Source of the DNA: Pedobacter roseus
Lineage (GTDB): Bacteria > Bacteroidota > Bacteroidia > Sphingobacteriales > Sphingobacteriaceae
DNA: 64,000 nt
Direction of reading: 5' to 3'
NCBI RefSeq assembly: GCF_014395225.1
Contig: NZ_CP060723.1
Coordinates: 1,860,001-1,924,000 of the forward strand
The notes beneath the pieces were generated by a model, which worked only from the letters and a program-made list of their open reading frames with translations, was not told the origin of the DNA and did not search any database. Below are positions 41,687 to 51,204 of the stretch, in pieces (within the stretch, counting starts at the first letter, position 1; every line of letters starts with the position of its first letter). The translations under genes and the position numbers were made by a program.

Positions 41687-42831
41687 CTACTGGATCCTGC
41701 CGGTTTTCTGCTTTAGTTTTTTGGTGTCAATTTTTTGTTGGATCTGCCGGGATTCCAGTCGTTTTTTGATCTCACTGGATTCCAGTTTCTGTGCAGGGCT
41801 GCCATTGTCCAGCAATAATTGCAACCGCTCGAGTTTATCCATATTGTTTTTGTTCAGCTCGGTGGCCTTTCGCTGGCTTTCAATGGCCTCAGCCAGATTA
41901 CCGAGCTGCTGATCGGCGATGGACTTGTATTCCCACAATTGGCCTTTATCTGAAAAGTCAGGTTTTAACAGCAGTTCCTCGGTCAGTTGTTTCGCCCCGG
42001 TGAAATCCCCCATTGACATCTTGAAATCGATCACATGGTAAATGGATGACCTTCCGTTCCTGGCCATCTGTATCCTGGCCACGCTGTCAATCTTTTTGAA
42101 CATATCGATCCTCAGCGGGTCTTTGGGGTTGTTTGCGGCTTTAAAACCTTCCTTTACCGCTGCTATACGGTTTTGGAGGGTAGGATAAATGCTGAACTTT
42201 TCTTCCGCCGCATCCCTGGGACGATAACTCTGGGGATCAAGGCTGAGTATACCTTCGATGGCATCCTGTTCGGTAGCCCCCGGAAAACGGCTGATGACGA
42301 AACCGGTAAAGAAATCGGCACGCCTTTCCCGTTTTCTGCGTGTATTGCTGTCACCCGCAGGGGTTGAAGGGAGCGTATGTCCCATGAAATGGTGGCCGAT
42401 TTCATGGGCGATGATACACCTTACTGCCCAGCGCACTTTGGTGTCCGGGCCTTTGATCCCGTCCAGAAAAGCCTGGTTGTAGTAGATCACCTCGCGGGAG
42501 GACCTGTCGAGGGTACTGGCGGCATTACAGGTGGCCTCGCATTGCCTGAAGGTGTAGCTCAGGGGGTATGGGTTGGCAGGATCGGCTTTGAGGGTAGCGA
42601 TCATGTTATCAAACTCGGTGAAAGGGTTGACGCTGGCCAGTGGATCGATGGTAATTTTGGTCTGTAGGGTAGCGCTGCATCTTTTTTGGAGTTCCTCATA
42701 GGTATTGCTGCAGTTGAATGAGCAGACCATTGGATCCTGTTTCTTCAACGCCGGCCAGACCTGTGCGCTGGCTCGGGGAGGATAATGGAGGATAGTCCGA
42801 TCATGTAGACAAGAATGGCCAAGTTTTTCAT
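41687..42831 (-). CDS. Exported zinc metallopeptidase, M48-like with TPR tail (one apparent 1-base deletion)
   Basis: The long frame (to 42748) has no signal peptide. In the adjacent frame, directly upstream, lies MKNLAILVYMIGLSSIIL, whose ATG (42831) overlaps the stop of the preceding gene as ATGA. Adding one base to the G4 run 42775-42778 joins them through RASAQVWPALKKQ, giving 381 residues and a proper signal cleavage site. The catalytic motif is HEIGHHFMGH (both His and the Glu), with a downstream RRADFFTGF that can supply the third ligand. The C-terminal region (LWEYKSIADQQLGNLAEAIESQ) is TPR-like. It is the last gene of a minus-strand operon of exported proteins. Substrate unknown. Confidence 0.82.
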
Positions 42832-44417
42832 TTCGCGCTCAGGTTATAAGTGAATGCCCCAAAAAAGCCGAACCTGCTGAAAGATGAGGTCGGGATCGTT
42901 TCGGGTGCACCAGCTTTGTCGATTACCTGCCCATCCTGGTATTTGTCAGCTATCAGTGTCGCTTTGGTGAGCGTTGCCCCTGCGCTAAGGATAAAGCGTT
43001 TGCTGGTCCCGAAGATCAGCGAAGCACCCGCGTGGTAATTGATCCGTTCCAGGTCACGCGTGGAGAGACCGAAAGCGCCGGCGAGTTTAACATCACTGGC
43101 CGTACGCCTGTAGATATGCATCAATGCACCTACGGATGGAAATATGGCATTTTTAGCGTCGTTTTTTACAATCTTCTGCTGGGTGGTATTTCCCTCGATC
43201 GGATCGTAGCGGTAGGTCTGGTCCTTGAAATCGTTTCCGCCATAGTTGATGAAAAGCCCGGTGCTGAAGTCGATCTTCAGTCCTCCCTTAGGGCGTACCT
43301 TGTAAACATAGCTCCTCATCAGCTGGGAACAGGTAACTGATTCCTTTGCCTTGATATTCACCGTAATTACTGTCAGGTCATCCTCGATCGGTTGGGGATC
43401 TACAATATAGGTCCAGTTGCCTTCATTGAAGTATTTGAAGTCATTGATTACCTCGAACCTGGCTGTTGCATTGAATGCTTCCATGTCACTGCTGAGTTTG
43501 GTAATATCGGTTTTGGTATAATGTTCCATATTGTCCTTGTATAGGCGGGAAAGTTTCGAATTATCCCTTTCGCCTTTCAATGTCTTCAGGATTTCTTTGG
43601 CTGGTTCGGTGGTTTTTTTCTCTTTTTCGATCAGGCCGATGAGTTCGGTGATCAGCGCTGCGGCCTTCGTTACATTTTTGCCAAGCTGTTCGCGTTTACT
43701 GAGCGCGAATGCGCTGGAGAGCTCCTTATAAGCAGGCCTCATGTCCGTTTCGATGAGTTTGTCAAAATACCGTTCCAATACGCCGGGGATAATGGCATAA
43801 TCGGGCGTTTCCAACAGGTTGCGGTCTTCGTCGGCCATGGTCGAGGTTAAAAAGGCCTTTTTGGTTTCGTCATATACCTGGGTACGGAGTTGGGTAAACG
43901 GTTTGTCGCAGTCATTCTGGAGGCCTTTCAGGATCATCTGGTATCGCAGGACATTTCTTACCTCTTTGTAGGTTTCCCCAAAGGCGATCAGTCTCATGTC
44001 ATTGCTGTTCAGGGTATCGGCATTGCGAACATAAAGGTCCGCCAGCTCGGTGAGTTTTTTGGCAACCGGCGCAGGTAGTTTGGCATCCGAGATCTGTGTT
44101 GGGGTAAAGAGCTTAAACTCTTCAGATTTAAAACCGGATGATGCTGCATTTTCCCCTGGCAGTTTGGCTTTGCTGAATAGGTCAAAAAGTCCCGGCGCTG
44201 TTTCATTGTAGCTGGTCTGGGTTACCGCATTGTTGATGGTGTAGAGTTTTTTGTTGATGTTGCTGATCTTCAGGCCCAGCCTGGAGCCAGTTTTGATCTT
44301 AAGGGTATTGATCTGGCTGGTATCCTTTTTAAAATCAAGATTTTTGTATTCTACGGTCTGGGCCACAGCAGATAGGGTGGCAAGGCACAATGTGCCACAT
44401 AGGATCAGGTGTTTCAT
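42828..44417 (-). CDS. Exported protein with C-terminal outer-membrane-barrel-like region
   Basis: 529 residues from the ATG at 44417, which begins a signal peptide cut after SAVAQ; the open frame starts further upstream. The N-terminal two thirds are helical and charged, with no recognised domain. The last 170 residues alternate in short amphipathic strands (for example FSTGLFINYGGNDF, ASLIFGTSKRFILSAGA) and end FGAFTYNLSAK, like a small outer-membrane barrel. Its stop overlaps the start of the metallopeptidase gene by four bases, so the two are coupled. I do not recognise a family. Confidence 0.75.
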   Translation of the reverse strand: MKHLILCGTLCLATLSAVAQTVEYKNLDFKKDTSQINTLKIKTGSRLGLKISNINKKLYTINNAVTQTSYNETAPGLFDLFSKAKLPGENAASSGFKSEEFKLFTPTQISDAKLPAPVAKKLTELADLYVRNADTLNSNDMRLIAFGETYKEVRNVLRYQMILKGLQNDCDKPFTQLRTQVYDETKKAFLTSTMADEDRNLLETPDYAIIPGVLERYFDKLIETDMRPAYKELSSAFALSKREQLGKNVTKAAALITELIGLIEKEKKTTEPAKEILKTLKGERDNSKLSRLYKDNMEHYTKTDITKLSSDMEAFNATARFEVINDFKYFNEGNWTYIVDPQPIEDDLTVITVNIKAKESVTCSQLMRSYVYKVRPKGGLKIDFSTGLFINYGGNDFKDQTYRYDPIEGNTTQQKIVKNDAKNAIFPSVGALMHIYRRTASDVKLAGAFGLSTRDLERINYHAGASLIFGTSKRFILSAGATLTKATLIADKYQDGQVIDKAGAPETIPTSSFSRFGFFGAFTYNLSAK

Positions 44418-44531
44418 GGGTTTTGAGATCATTTTAGATGTTTGGTATATGCTAATAAATTTATTCCTTAAAGTTGTTTTTTGCAATACCCATTATTAGG
44501 TATTTACTGTACTGCGTTTATTTTGAATTGT

Positions 44532-44888
44532 TTAAGGTTGAGCTGTTTCCGCGCTTGTTATGTAGGGAAGCCGGTAGCGCCCGTTGTGTGCAATAAACTG
44601 CCACCACTCCCAGAACTTCAGGGGATTGATCCGGAAAGTTCGGTAGAGGGTTTTGTTGGGATTTTGCCGGTTTAGTTTTTTAAAGCGTTCCCAACGGGTC
44701 TGTCCGGTTTCAAAATCAAGGCCTTTGCCGGGATATTCGGTATAGCTGAAACTACTGTCCGCGTTCCTGTAGTGATAGCCGTCCAGGGTAAAGAACTGGA
44801 CAGGCGAGGTATTGCTGATGGCGATGAAGCAGAGCAATAGGATAATGGTGTTGCGGACCTTACGTTTTTTGTTTTCGCTGTTTTTCAT
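44532..44888 (-). CDS. Small membrane-anchored hypothetical protein
   Basis: 118 residues. A charged N terminus (KNSENKKRKVRN) is followed by one hydrophobic segment (TIILLLCFIAI) and a Trp/Tyr-rich soluble part with FWEWWQFIAHNGRYRLPY. This is a type II single-span topology. It lies 15 bases after the lipoprotein gene and probably shares its transcript. The size, anchor and adjacency to a putative NlpC/P60-like protein would allow an inhibitor or chaperone role, but nothing shows this directly. Confidence 0.6.
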   Translation of the reverse strand: MKNSENKKRKVRNTIILLLCFIAISNTSPVQFFTLDGYHYRNADSSFSYTEYPGKGLDFETGQTRWERFKKLNRQNPNKTLYRTFRINPLKFWEWWQFIAHNGRYRLPYITSAETAQP

Positions 44889-44903
44889 GGTTATTTGTTT
44901 ATG

Positions 44904-46417
44904 TTATTTACATGGACCTTTGCTTGGGCCGATTGTTCCCCCTCCCTGGTTGAGGTCCATCGCAGGGTTTTTGAATTTCTGTTCGCGCAGGGCCGCCGCC
45001 ATACCAGCCGGGGTATCGGCAAAACCTGCGCCGCCGGGGCCTGAGATGCCGACAGGGGTAATGGGGTTTGGAATGGGGATACCTGCTGCCTGGCCGGCCT
45101 GGTAGACGTAGCTGGCGCAATTGAAGTCGGTAAAATGGTAGTCCTTCCGTTCGCCAGAAATGTAATTGATGAGTTTACCGAATGTCTCGCCGGTTACCGC
45201 ATAGGTGGCGCTGAGTTCGTAACGCATGTCGCCATTGTCCAGGATCTGGCCCCTTGACTCCAGTTTGTCAATGCCTGTACCGGTTGGATAAAGTCCCATG
45301 GTCTGGGTAATGGTCTGGCCGTTACCGGTTTTGGAGAGCTGGATCGCTACATGACCGAAACTGTTCGGGCCGACATTGAAGCTGGTGCCGGCAAAGGGTT
45401 CGAGGACCAGAACCCTTACGGTAAAGGCAGCATTTGGTGTAGTGATCAATGAAAAGCAGTCCATCATTTTTTTGGGGTCCACGGGTTTGGCATCCTCCAT
45501 GGGAAGGTTGGAGGGTTCGGGAACCGCCGGGTTTACCGGACCTGTACTGCCAGAACCGCCGCTGCCGTATTCATAATAATATTCCCCTCCGCCGCCACCT
45601 CCACCAAAGTCGTCGCTGATGCTCCACATCATGTCCTGATAGAAATTATAGGAGCAGCTCATGTAGCTGTGGATGGTAAGGCCACCTTCGCCGTCGATGT
45701 ACCATTCCTGGCTCCAGCCGCAGGATTCGGTGATTAACATCAGGGGATCTTTGGGACTGGAACCTTTTAAGTTTGGGTTTTGGAGTTTGCCCATCAAAAG
45801 ATCGCTCATAGGGGCAGGCCCAGGTCGGATTTCGCCGGTGGTTTTTCCGGCTGATATTATGGAGCCGCCTTTAAACCTGTAGCCAAGGTCGTAGCGGAAG
45901 ACTTTTCCGGTGAAGGATTGGAGGTTTTTGATTTTTCCGAGTTGCAGGGCTATCGGGTCCGGAAGTACCTCGATGATTTCGGCCGATATCTGTTTGGTTG
46001 CAGCATCAAGGAAGATGCGCATTTTGCGGTAACCAAGCTTCTGACCGTGGTAAATAGGCGAACCGTTAATGGCAAGGTTCCAGGAATCTGTGCCGGAGTT
46101 TTTCTATGGTAGAGTTTGTTATAATCGGGATGTAAATTACTCAGGAAACGGTTGGAACTATCCGCAGGATTTTGTTTGGCGGTGGTGATACTGTTTTCTA
46201 TAAAGCGTATGGCTTCCTGTTTAGAAACAGATAACCGTTCATGTTCATTTGTTTTATCGCCGGGCAGAGGGCTGGGATCAGGCTTTTTGCATGAACCAAG
46301 TGAAAATACCAGGTATATCAAAAAATGATATGTAAGGACCTGTAATAAGCAGGACAGGGATCCATGGTTTGCAAAAAGTGGTTGCTTTAGACGGGGTTTG
46401 AGGTTAAAGTTTTTCAT
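44904..46417 (-). CDS. Lipoprotein with C-terminal permuted NlpC/P60-like cysteine hydrolase domain (one apparent 1-base deletion)
   Basis: The pieces 45950-46417 and 44904-46022 join if one base is added to the T5 run 46099-46103 (A-run on the coding strand). The corrected frame reads GTDSWNLAINGSPIYHGQKLGYRKM. The 504-residue protein starts with a long signal and lipobox (LGSC). A Gly-rich linker follows, then a C-terminal domain with FGHVAIQLS and later FNCASYVYQAGQAAGI. His before Cys is the order of permuted NlpC/P60 (YiiX/LRAT-like) hydrolases. It may cut peptidoglycan or an acyl bond, and an effector role is possible. It heads the operon that includes the small membrane protein and the barrel protein. 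Confidence 0.75.
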
Positions 46418-46465
46418 GATGGTTTTTGATTTGGTTAGCTGATTTACATAGTGGAATATTTGATT

Positions 46466-47119
46466 TTATGTTTTTTCAGGGTGCCTGGACTGCTCATCTC
46501 TGACACCGTTTTTGTGCTCAGGATCACTTTTTAGTCTTTGGGCGTTTAGCCTGTTGAGCGTTTCGCGGCCAATGCCGAGGTAGGAGGCGATGATAATCTG
46601 GGTGGTTTTTTGGGTGATATCAGGATAGGTTTTGAGCAGTTGCTCGTAGCGCTCGGATGGGGTTTTACAGCGCAAGAAGATTGCTCTTTCCTCGCTCATG
46701 ATATAATAGCGTTCCATCATTGATCTACCGATCAGGTTACCTTCGCGGAAGTCTGCATAATAGCTCTGGAGTTGCAGGTAAGTGATGGATTGCAGGGTGG
46801 AATCCTGCAGGACTTCGATGTATTCGTATGCGGGTTTTTGGGTGAAAAAGCTGTATACTGATATCATCAGGTCATATTTGCCCATGAACCAGGTGGTACA
46901 TTCGCGGCCGTCCCGGTCAAGGAAATAGGCTCGCAGGAAACCTTCTCTGATGAAATAGATGTTTCGGGCAGTTTCTCCCGGGCGAAGCAGGATGTGGCGC
47001 CTGGGGAATTTAGCGGTGATGAGCTGCTCGGCGAGCCGCTGCTGGAAAGGCTGCGAAATGGGGGTAATAAATGAAAATGCAGCAAGCAGTTCGGTAGCCT
47101 CGCTTTGGGTGTTTTCCAT
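46466..47119 (-). CDS. Crp/Fnr-family transcription regulator
   Basis: 217 residues. The cyclic-nucleotide-binding-like jelly roll (about 25-115) includes ILLRPGETARNIYFIREGFLR, and a C-terminal helix-turn-helix reads IIASYLGIGRETLNRL (about 175-192). There are no cysteines in FNR-cluster positions. Small single regulators of this type are frequent in Bacteroidota. It is transcribed away from the RteC remnant. Confidence 0.9.
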   Translation of the reverse strand: MENTQSEATELLAAFSFITPISQPFQQRLAEQLITAKFPRRHILLRPGETARNIYFIREGFLRAYFLDRDGRECTTWFMGKYDLMISVYSFFTQKPAYEYIEVLQDSTLQSITYLQLQSYYADFREGNLIGRSMMERYYIMSEERAIFLRCKTPSERYEQLLKTYPDITQKTTQIIIASYLGIGRETLNRLNAQRLKSDPEHKNGVRDEQSRHPEKT

Positions 47120-47301
47120 GTGGTTCGATTGTGATTCAAACCAACTTTTTTCTTAAATCCAGGAAATAGATTTGTCTTGTCAGACGGGATACAGAAATGA
47201 ATATCGGAATAATTTTGATCAGTTGGGCATTCATTTTTGTGTTGCGGACTGAATGCATGGCCAGGGGCCGTGCGCTTTTTGTTCACTAAGACCGATTATC
47301 T

Positions 47302-48057
47302 ATGATTAAGGAATTTTCAGTGCGCGCTTTGGCGCAGCTTATGGATGAGCTCCACGCTATTGACTACCAGGTGGGCGATCCGCTCGAAAAAATGAAATCT
47401 TCACTCAAACCGATCAGGGCTGCTTTGTTGAAACTCCGCATGTTATGTGTGGAGCATAGTTTTGAAACTGAGGAAGACGAGGTTTATTTTTTTAAGCACA
47501 TCAAACCCGATTTTTACTGCCAGCAGATTTTTGTGATCCAGCGCTATACGCTCGAACGGAATATGCCTGACAGGGATGCGGAAGCGCAGCGGCTTTATTT
47601 ACTGGCCGAACTGGCTTATGTGGAGCGCTTTTTTCTGTCACATCCACTGGCGTATGAATATTACCGTCTGGGAGCGGCTGAGCTGGACAGCGAGTATTTC
47701 CTGCGTTCTTCCGAATGTAATGGGTTACTGGTTGGGGATATTTCGGATTTTGACAGGACGTTTTCTACGCCAGCGGATTACCTGTTTTCACAGTTCCGGG
47801 CTTATGGTTTGTTGAAGGAATGGATTTTTGAAAGGCTGGATTACCTGGCAAGGAATCCTGCGATGGCTTATGTTCCGGGATCAGAGGCGGTAGAGTTGAA
47901 GTGGACCGGGGATAGCGTGAATCTGGCAGAACTGGGATATGCGCTGGTATTAAGTGGACAGTTCAATAATGGGCAGGCCGGGGTAGCTGATGGAATCCAT
48001 TGGCGGCCGTCCTTTGGACGGCCCGGGGGCCTCGCGTTCTGCGAACACTCGGCCTGA
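47302..48057 (+). pseudogene. RteC-like protein, truncated at the 3' end
   Basis: 251 codons. The body and the C-terminal motif LKWTGDSVNLAELGYALVLSGQFNNG match RteC, the protein that controls excision of CTnDOT-type conjugative transposons and occurs widely in Bacteroidota. RteC proteins normally run some 50-60 residues past FNNG. Here the match stops at about 47980 and the frame continues into unrelated sequence (GIHWRPSFGRPGG), which contains a GC-rich hairpin (CCGTCC / GGACGG). I infer that a rearrangement cut off the 3' end. No relaxase, mobilisation or integrase gene is in the window. Confidence 0.7.
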
Positions 48058-48101
48058 CCATAAATAGGCTTACTTAATTGCCATAGATTGCTAAAGCTAA
48101 A

Positions 48102-49196
48102 TTATTCCCATTCGTCAGGAACCTCCCAGGGCTGGGAGATAAGTTTTTGACTGTTCGAAAGTTTGCATTCCCAGTAGTTTAACAAATGTCCTTTATTTTT
48201 CATAAGCTTATAGATCCGTTTTTTGTCCCGCTCAGGGGTATTAGTGCCGAAATAAATGCCCGTCAGCGCTTCAATAGGATAATGCCTGATCCGCTCTTCC
48301 GGCTGTTTCTCTCCTGCGAAATTTACTTCAATAATGCGCCACTCGTTCTCATACTCCCATGTCTTTTTCTTTGTGGCAAAAACATTTTGTAAATGGTCTG
48401 CGAAGCCATGCCAGCGCGATTTAGATAGTTGCTGCAGGTCGATATCGTCAGGGTTAAGAAAGACCGGGGCAAAATCAAAGAAATTGATACATCTTTCCTC
48501 ATCATGGTAGTTGACCGGCCAGATGTTTTCTCCGTATGAAATAGTTTCAATCTGTCCTTTTGCCAGGTCACGGCCGTACCCTCCCTCTAGGAATTTTCGT
48601 CTTCCCATTTCCTCAAATGGGAACTTGCCATTTTTTGTCAATGTAAATTCTAGGCAGATCCCATAGTGGCTTCCTGCATAATGGGACCACATCAGAAAAG
48701 CAAGGGGATCGCTCGAAAAACAACTGGTGTAACTGTTTAAGAGAAATCTTTTTATCAATTGGTTGATGCGGTCGAAACAGGCGTTTACGTGAAGTTTGAA
48801 GTCGAAATGCTGTTTTTTTACCATTTCCATGGTCAGTGCACGTGCCTGGTCTTCATATATAAATCCACCGTCCTTGCCAGCCTTGGTGAACCTTTCTGCC
48901 AATTCTTTTTCGAAATTGTCCATTTTGGGCCTGTCCTGGCAGAAGGCAACAACTTTCCTGGTATTTGACAGGATGGTTTCATCACCGCTTTCCGATAGTA
49001 CAATTGATTCCCGGAAAAGAAAATGGGTCAGTGCGGAGATGTGTTCTTTATCTTCCAGCATAAATTCGACCTGAGTACGCAGGTCCAACGGATCGTTCAG
49101 TTCTGTGCAGGATGCAAAATAAAGTTCCTGATAGTCAAGTTCCTTATAAAGGAAATGGCTAAGTGACCTGTATTTATAAAGTTTCCGTGTCGGCAT
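48102..49196 (-). CDS. DUF2971 family protein
   Basis: 364 residues. The N-terminal LYKYRSLSHFLYKEL and ELYFASCTELNDPLD, and the central LAFLMWSHYAGSHYGICLEF, are the hallmark motifs of DUF2971. Late motifs include ENEWRIIEVNF and TGIYFGTNTPERD. Members are widespread, often in accessory and defence-like regions; the activity is not established to my knowledge. It lies 14 bases after the HNH-like gene, with the same direction, so the two are likely a unit. Confidence 0.88.
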   Translation of the reverse strand: MPTRKLYKYRSLSHFLYKELDYQELYFASCTELNDPLDLRTQVEFMLEDKEHISALTHFLFRESIVLSESGDETILSNTRKVVAFCQDRPKMDNFEKELAERFTKAGKDGGFIYEDQARALTMEMVKKQHFDFKLHVNACFDRINQLIKRFLLNSYTSCFSSDPLAFLMWSHYAGSHYGICLEFTLTKNGKFPFEEMGRRKFLEGGYGRDLAKGQIETISYGENIWPVNYHDEERCINFFDFAPVFLNPDDIDLQQLSKSRWHGFADHLQNVFATKKKTWEYENEWRIIEVNFAGEKQPEERIRHYPIEALTGIYFGTNTPERDKKRIYKLMKNKGHLLNYWECKLSNSQKLISQPWEVPDEWE

Positions 49197-49210
49197 CTGT
49201 TAATTTAAAA

Positions 49211-50086
49211 TTAGGTTTTATTTGACTTTTTCTGTGTATAACCGAGGATTTTTCCGAGATCTTTATCCTGCACCTCACTACGTTTCTGGTCCGTGAAATT
49301 CTGGATCTTTTCTCTCTGGAACGGAGACATGTCATTAAACATTTTTTCGACCATTTTTACCCGTTCCAGAAAGAAGCCGCCAACATCGGTGTCTGTTATT
49401 TTTGCAGAATTCCGGTCATAGTGGCCACCTTTTGGATTGATGCATGTTCGGATGAAATCAACCTGGTCGAAACCAAAGATTTCATAAATAAACAAAAATC
49501 GCGGCATTTTCAGAAATAGCATACATTTTGTATCTGAATCTGCGATCCCGGCATCTACCATCCTGCCCATATATTGTATCATGAGCTCGGGAACTTCGAC
49601 AGGATCATCCTCTATAACCTCTACAACATCCACTCCGGATAACAAGTGTAGCCTGTTATCTTGCGGTTTCCATTCTGGATTTAGTAATCCTAACCTCCAC
49701 TTCTCTTCCAGGGCACATAAGACGGGGTAGAAGATCTGATCTTTTTCCTCCGCTAAGATCTTATGCTTTAGCACGCGCCAGAATATGGAAACTACACAGC
49801 GATAAAACCGGTGATCGTATTCCAGTACTTTAGTATCAGCTTTCACCACAGGCAGAAAGATATTTTTGGCAAAATAGTTTTCGTCGCTACTGAAAAGATC
49901 CTCGCAATTGGCACAAAGAAAGTATTCTTTGAAGCCATCCTGGATCCTTTTATTAAAGTTATCGCTAGTTCGCATGTAGCCTGTTCCGGTTTCCTTGATC
50001 CACCGGAAAATAAATTTGGGTATCAGGTGGCTCAATTCCAGCACCGTTTCCTTTTTACATAGCTGACAGGTTCCTGTTTTACCCAT
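49211..50086 (-). CDS. HNH-like zinc-finger protein of unknown function
   Basis: 291 residues. The N terminus has CQLCKKE, then LSHLIPKFIFRW, and CANCEDLFSSDENYF: two CxxC pairs with a His between, the layout of an HNH-type zinc fold. The C-terminal 200 residues are not recognised. A nuclease function is possible, but the catalytic His-Asn pattern is not clear. It sits directly upstream of the DUF2971 gene. Confidence 0.65.
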   Translation of the reverse strand: MGKTGTCQLCKKETVLELSHLIPKFIFRWIKETGTGYMRTSDNFNKRIQDGFKEYFLCANCEDLFSSDENYFAKNIFLPVVKADTKVLEYDHRFYRCVVSIFWRVLKHKILAEEKDQIFYPVLCALEEKWRLGLLNPEWKPQDNRLHLLSGVDVVEVIEDDPVEVPELMIQYMGRMVDAGIADSDTKCMLFLKMPRFLFIYEIFGFDQVDFIRTCINPKGGHYDRNSAKITDTDVGGFFLERVKMVEKMFNDMSPFQREKIQNFTDQKRSEVQDKDLGKILGYTQKKSNKT

Positions 50087-50241
50087 TGATTAATGTATTG
50101 GTTAATGCACTTAATGTAATAGTTTTTTTGCTGTTGCCTGCGCCCCGGGCTCTAGCTGCGATCTGCTGCGCAGGATCTCCACGACGAGCCCTAACAGGAT
50201 TGATACATGACAGAAGTTAGTTTGACTGGTAATCTAATTGG

Positions 50242-51015
50242 TTAGCCCAGGCCAAGTAATGGCTTGATGCTGTCGTAAATCGGTGCGGATATGAGACTGG
50301 TAAAAAGGTTGACACCCACATCTTTTATTAATCCCCCAAGATTGATCAATTGCGGTTGGATATCTCTTTCTCTCTGCAACTTCGTGGCAGCATAGGTAAG
50401 TTCCATATCGAAATCTTTGCGGATCTGTTCATCCATGTTTTTGATGTCCAGTCTGATCAGCTCAAGCACTTGCGACAGCTCGTCTTTTTTGATTTTATTG
50501 TGCTGGGTCTGATTGGAGTGAACAGAATCCTGCTGTAACTGCGTCGGGGCATTGATGTTGCCCACCGTGATGTTGTTGTTGGTGATATTTTGCGGGATAA
50601 TTTTATGGTTTTTTTTAGGTTCAATCTGGTCAAGCCATTCCTGAAAAAGTTCGAGATAGGCATTTGATGGGTTCCTTGCGATGAGTAAGTCCTTTACCTC
50701 AAAGCGCATGTGCCTGATGAAGAGTTCACCGGCTGTTCCGGTCTTTTGGAGGTAATGATGAAAATGGTGGTCCAATAGCTTGTCGATATTATAGGAAGGC
50801 CTGGTGTAGAGGATTTTCGTGACGAAAGCTCTATCATAATCTGCTGCAGTAACTTCGGTATAATAACGTTTACTGCTGTAGCTATCCCGTTCACCCCAGC
50901 CACCCCGGCTCCTTGTTCCAGTAATCATCGATACTTGTTGTGTGCCGAGGTTTCTCAATTTCAGTGAGTCTTCAGGAAGCTCAGTATTCTCACTGATATC
51001 ATAAAAAGGGTTCAT
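50242..51015 (-). CDS. Hypothetical protein with low-complexity linker and C-terminal helix
   Basis: 257 residues of no recognised family. The N-terminal 135 residues form a mixed domain with a His-rich segment (HHFHHYL). A polar Asn/Gln linker follows (NNNITVGNINAPTQ), then a charged coiled coil (about 175-220). The C terminus has a weakly hydrophobic stretch (VGVNLFTSLISAP) that might insert in a membrane. Sensor-linker-effector layouts like this occur in defence genes, but I see no effector motif. Confidence 0.55.
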   Translation of the reverse strand: MNPFYDISENTELPEDSLKLRNLGTQQVSMITGTRSRGGWGERDSYSSKRYYTEVTAADYDRAFVTKILYTRPSYNIDKLLDHHFHHYLQKTGTAGELFIRHMRFEVKDLLIARNPSNAYLELFQEWLDQIEPKKNHKIIPQNITNNNITVGNINAPTQLQQDSVHSNQTQHNKIKKDELSQVLELIRLDIKNMDEQIRKDFDMELTYAATKLQRERDIQPQLINLGGLIKDVGVNLFTSLISAPIYDSIKPLLGLG

Positions 51016-51204
51016 AAAATAAATTTAGATTTTCAAAGATAGCAAAGGAGGTTTTGATACTCAAAAAAGGTTTTGCACCATCAGTGCAAACATGATGCTG
51101 CAAGTCAATGGCGGAAAGTTTGGTGTTTTAAACATACGTGGGATATTTTATAATGTGGTTTTTAATGGAATGATACTATATTTAAACACTAAAACGCGAT
51201 AATT

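Noticed and set aside
46867-47286. 139-codon minus-strand ORF overlapping the Crp/Fnr start
   Set aside because: It lies mostly inside the Crp/Fnr gene in another frame and has shadow-like composition.
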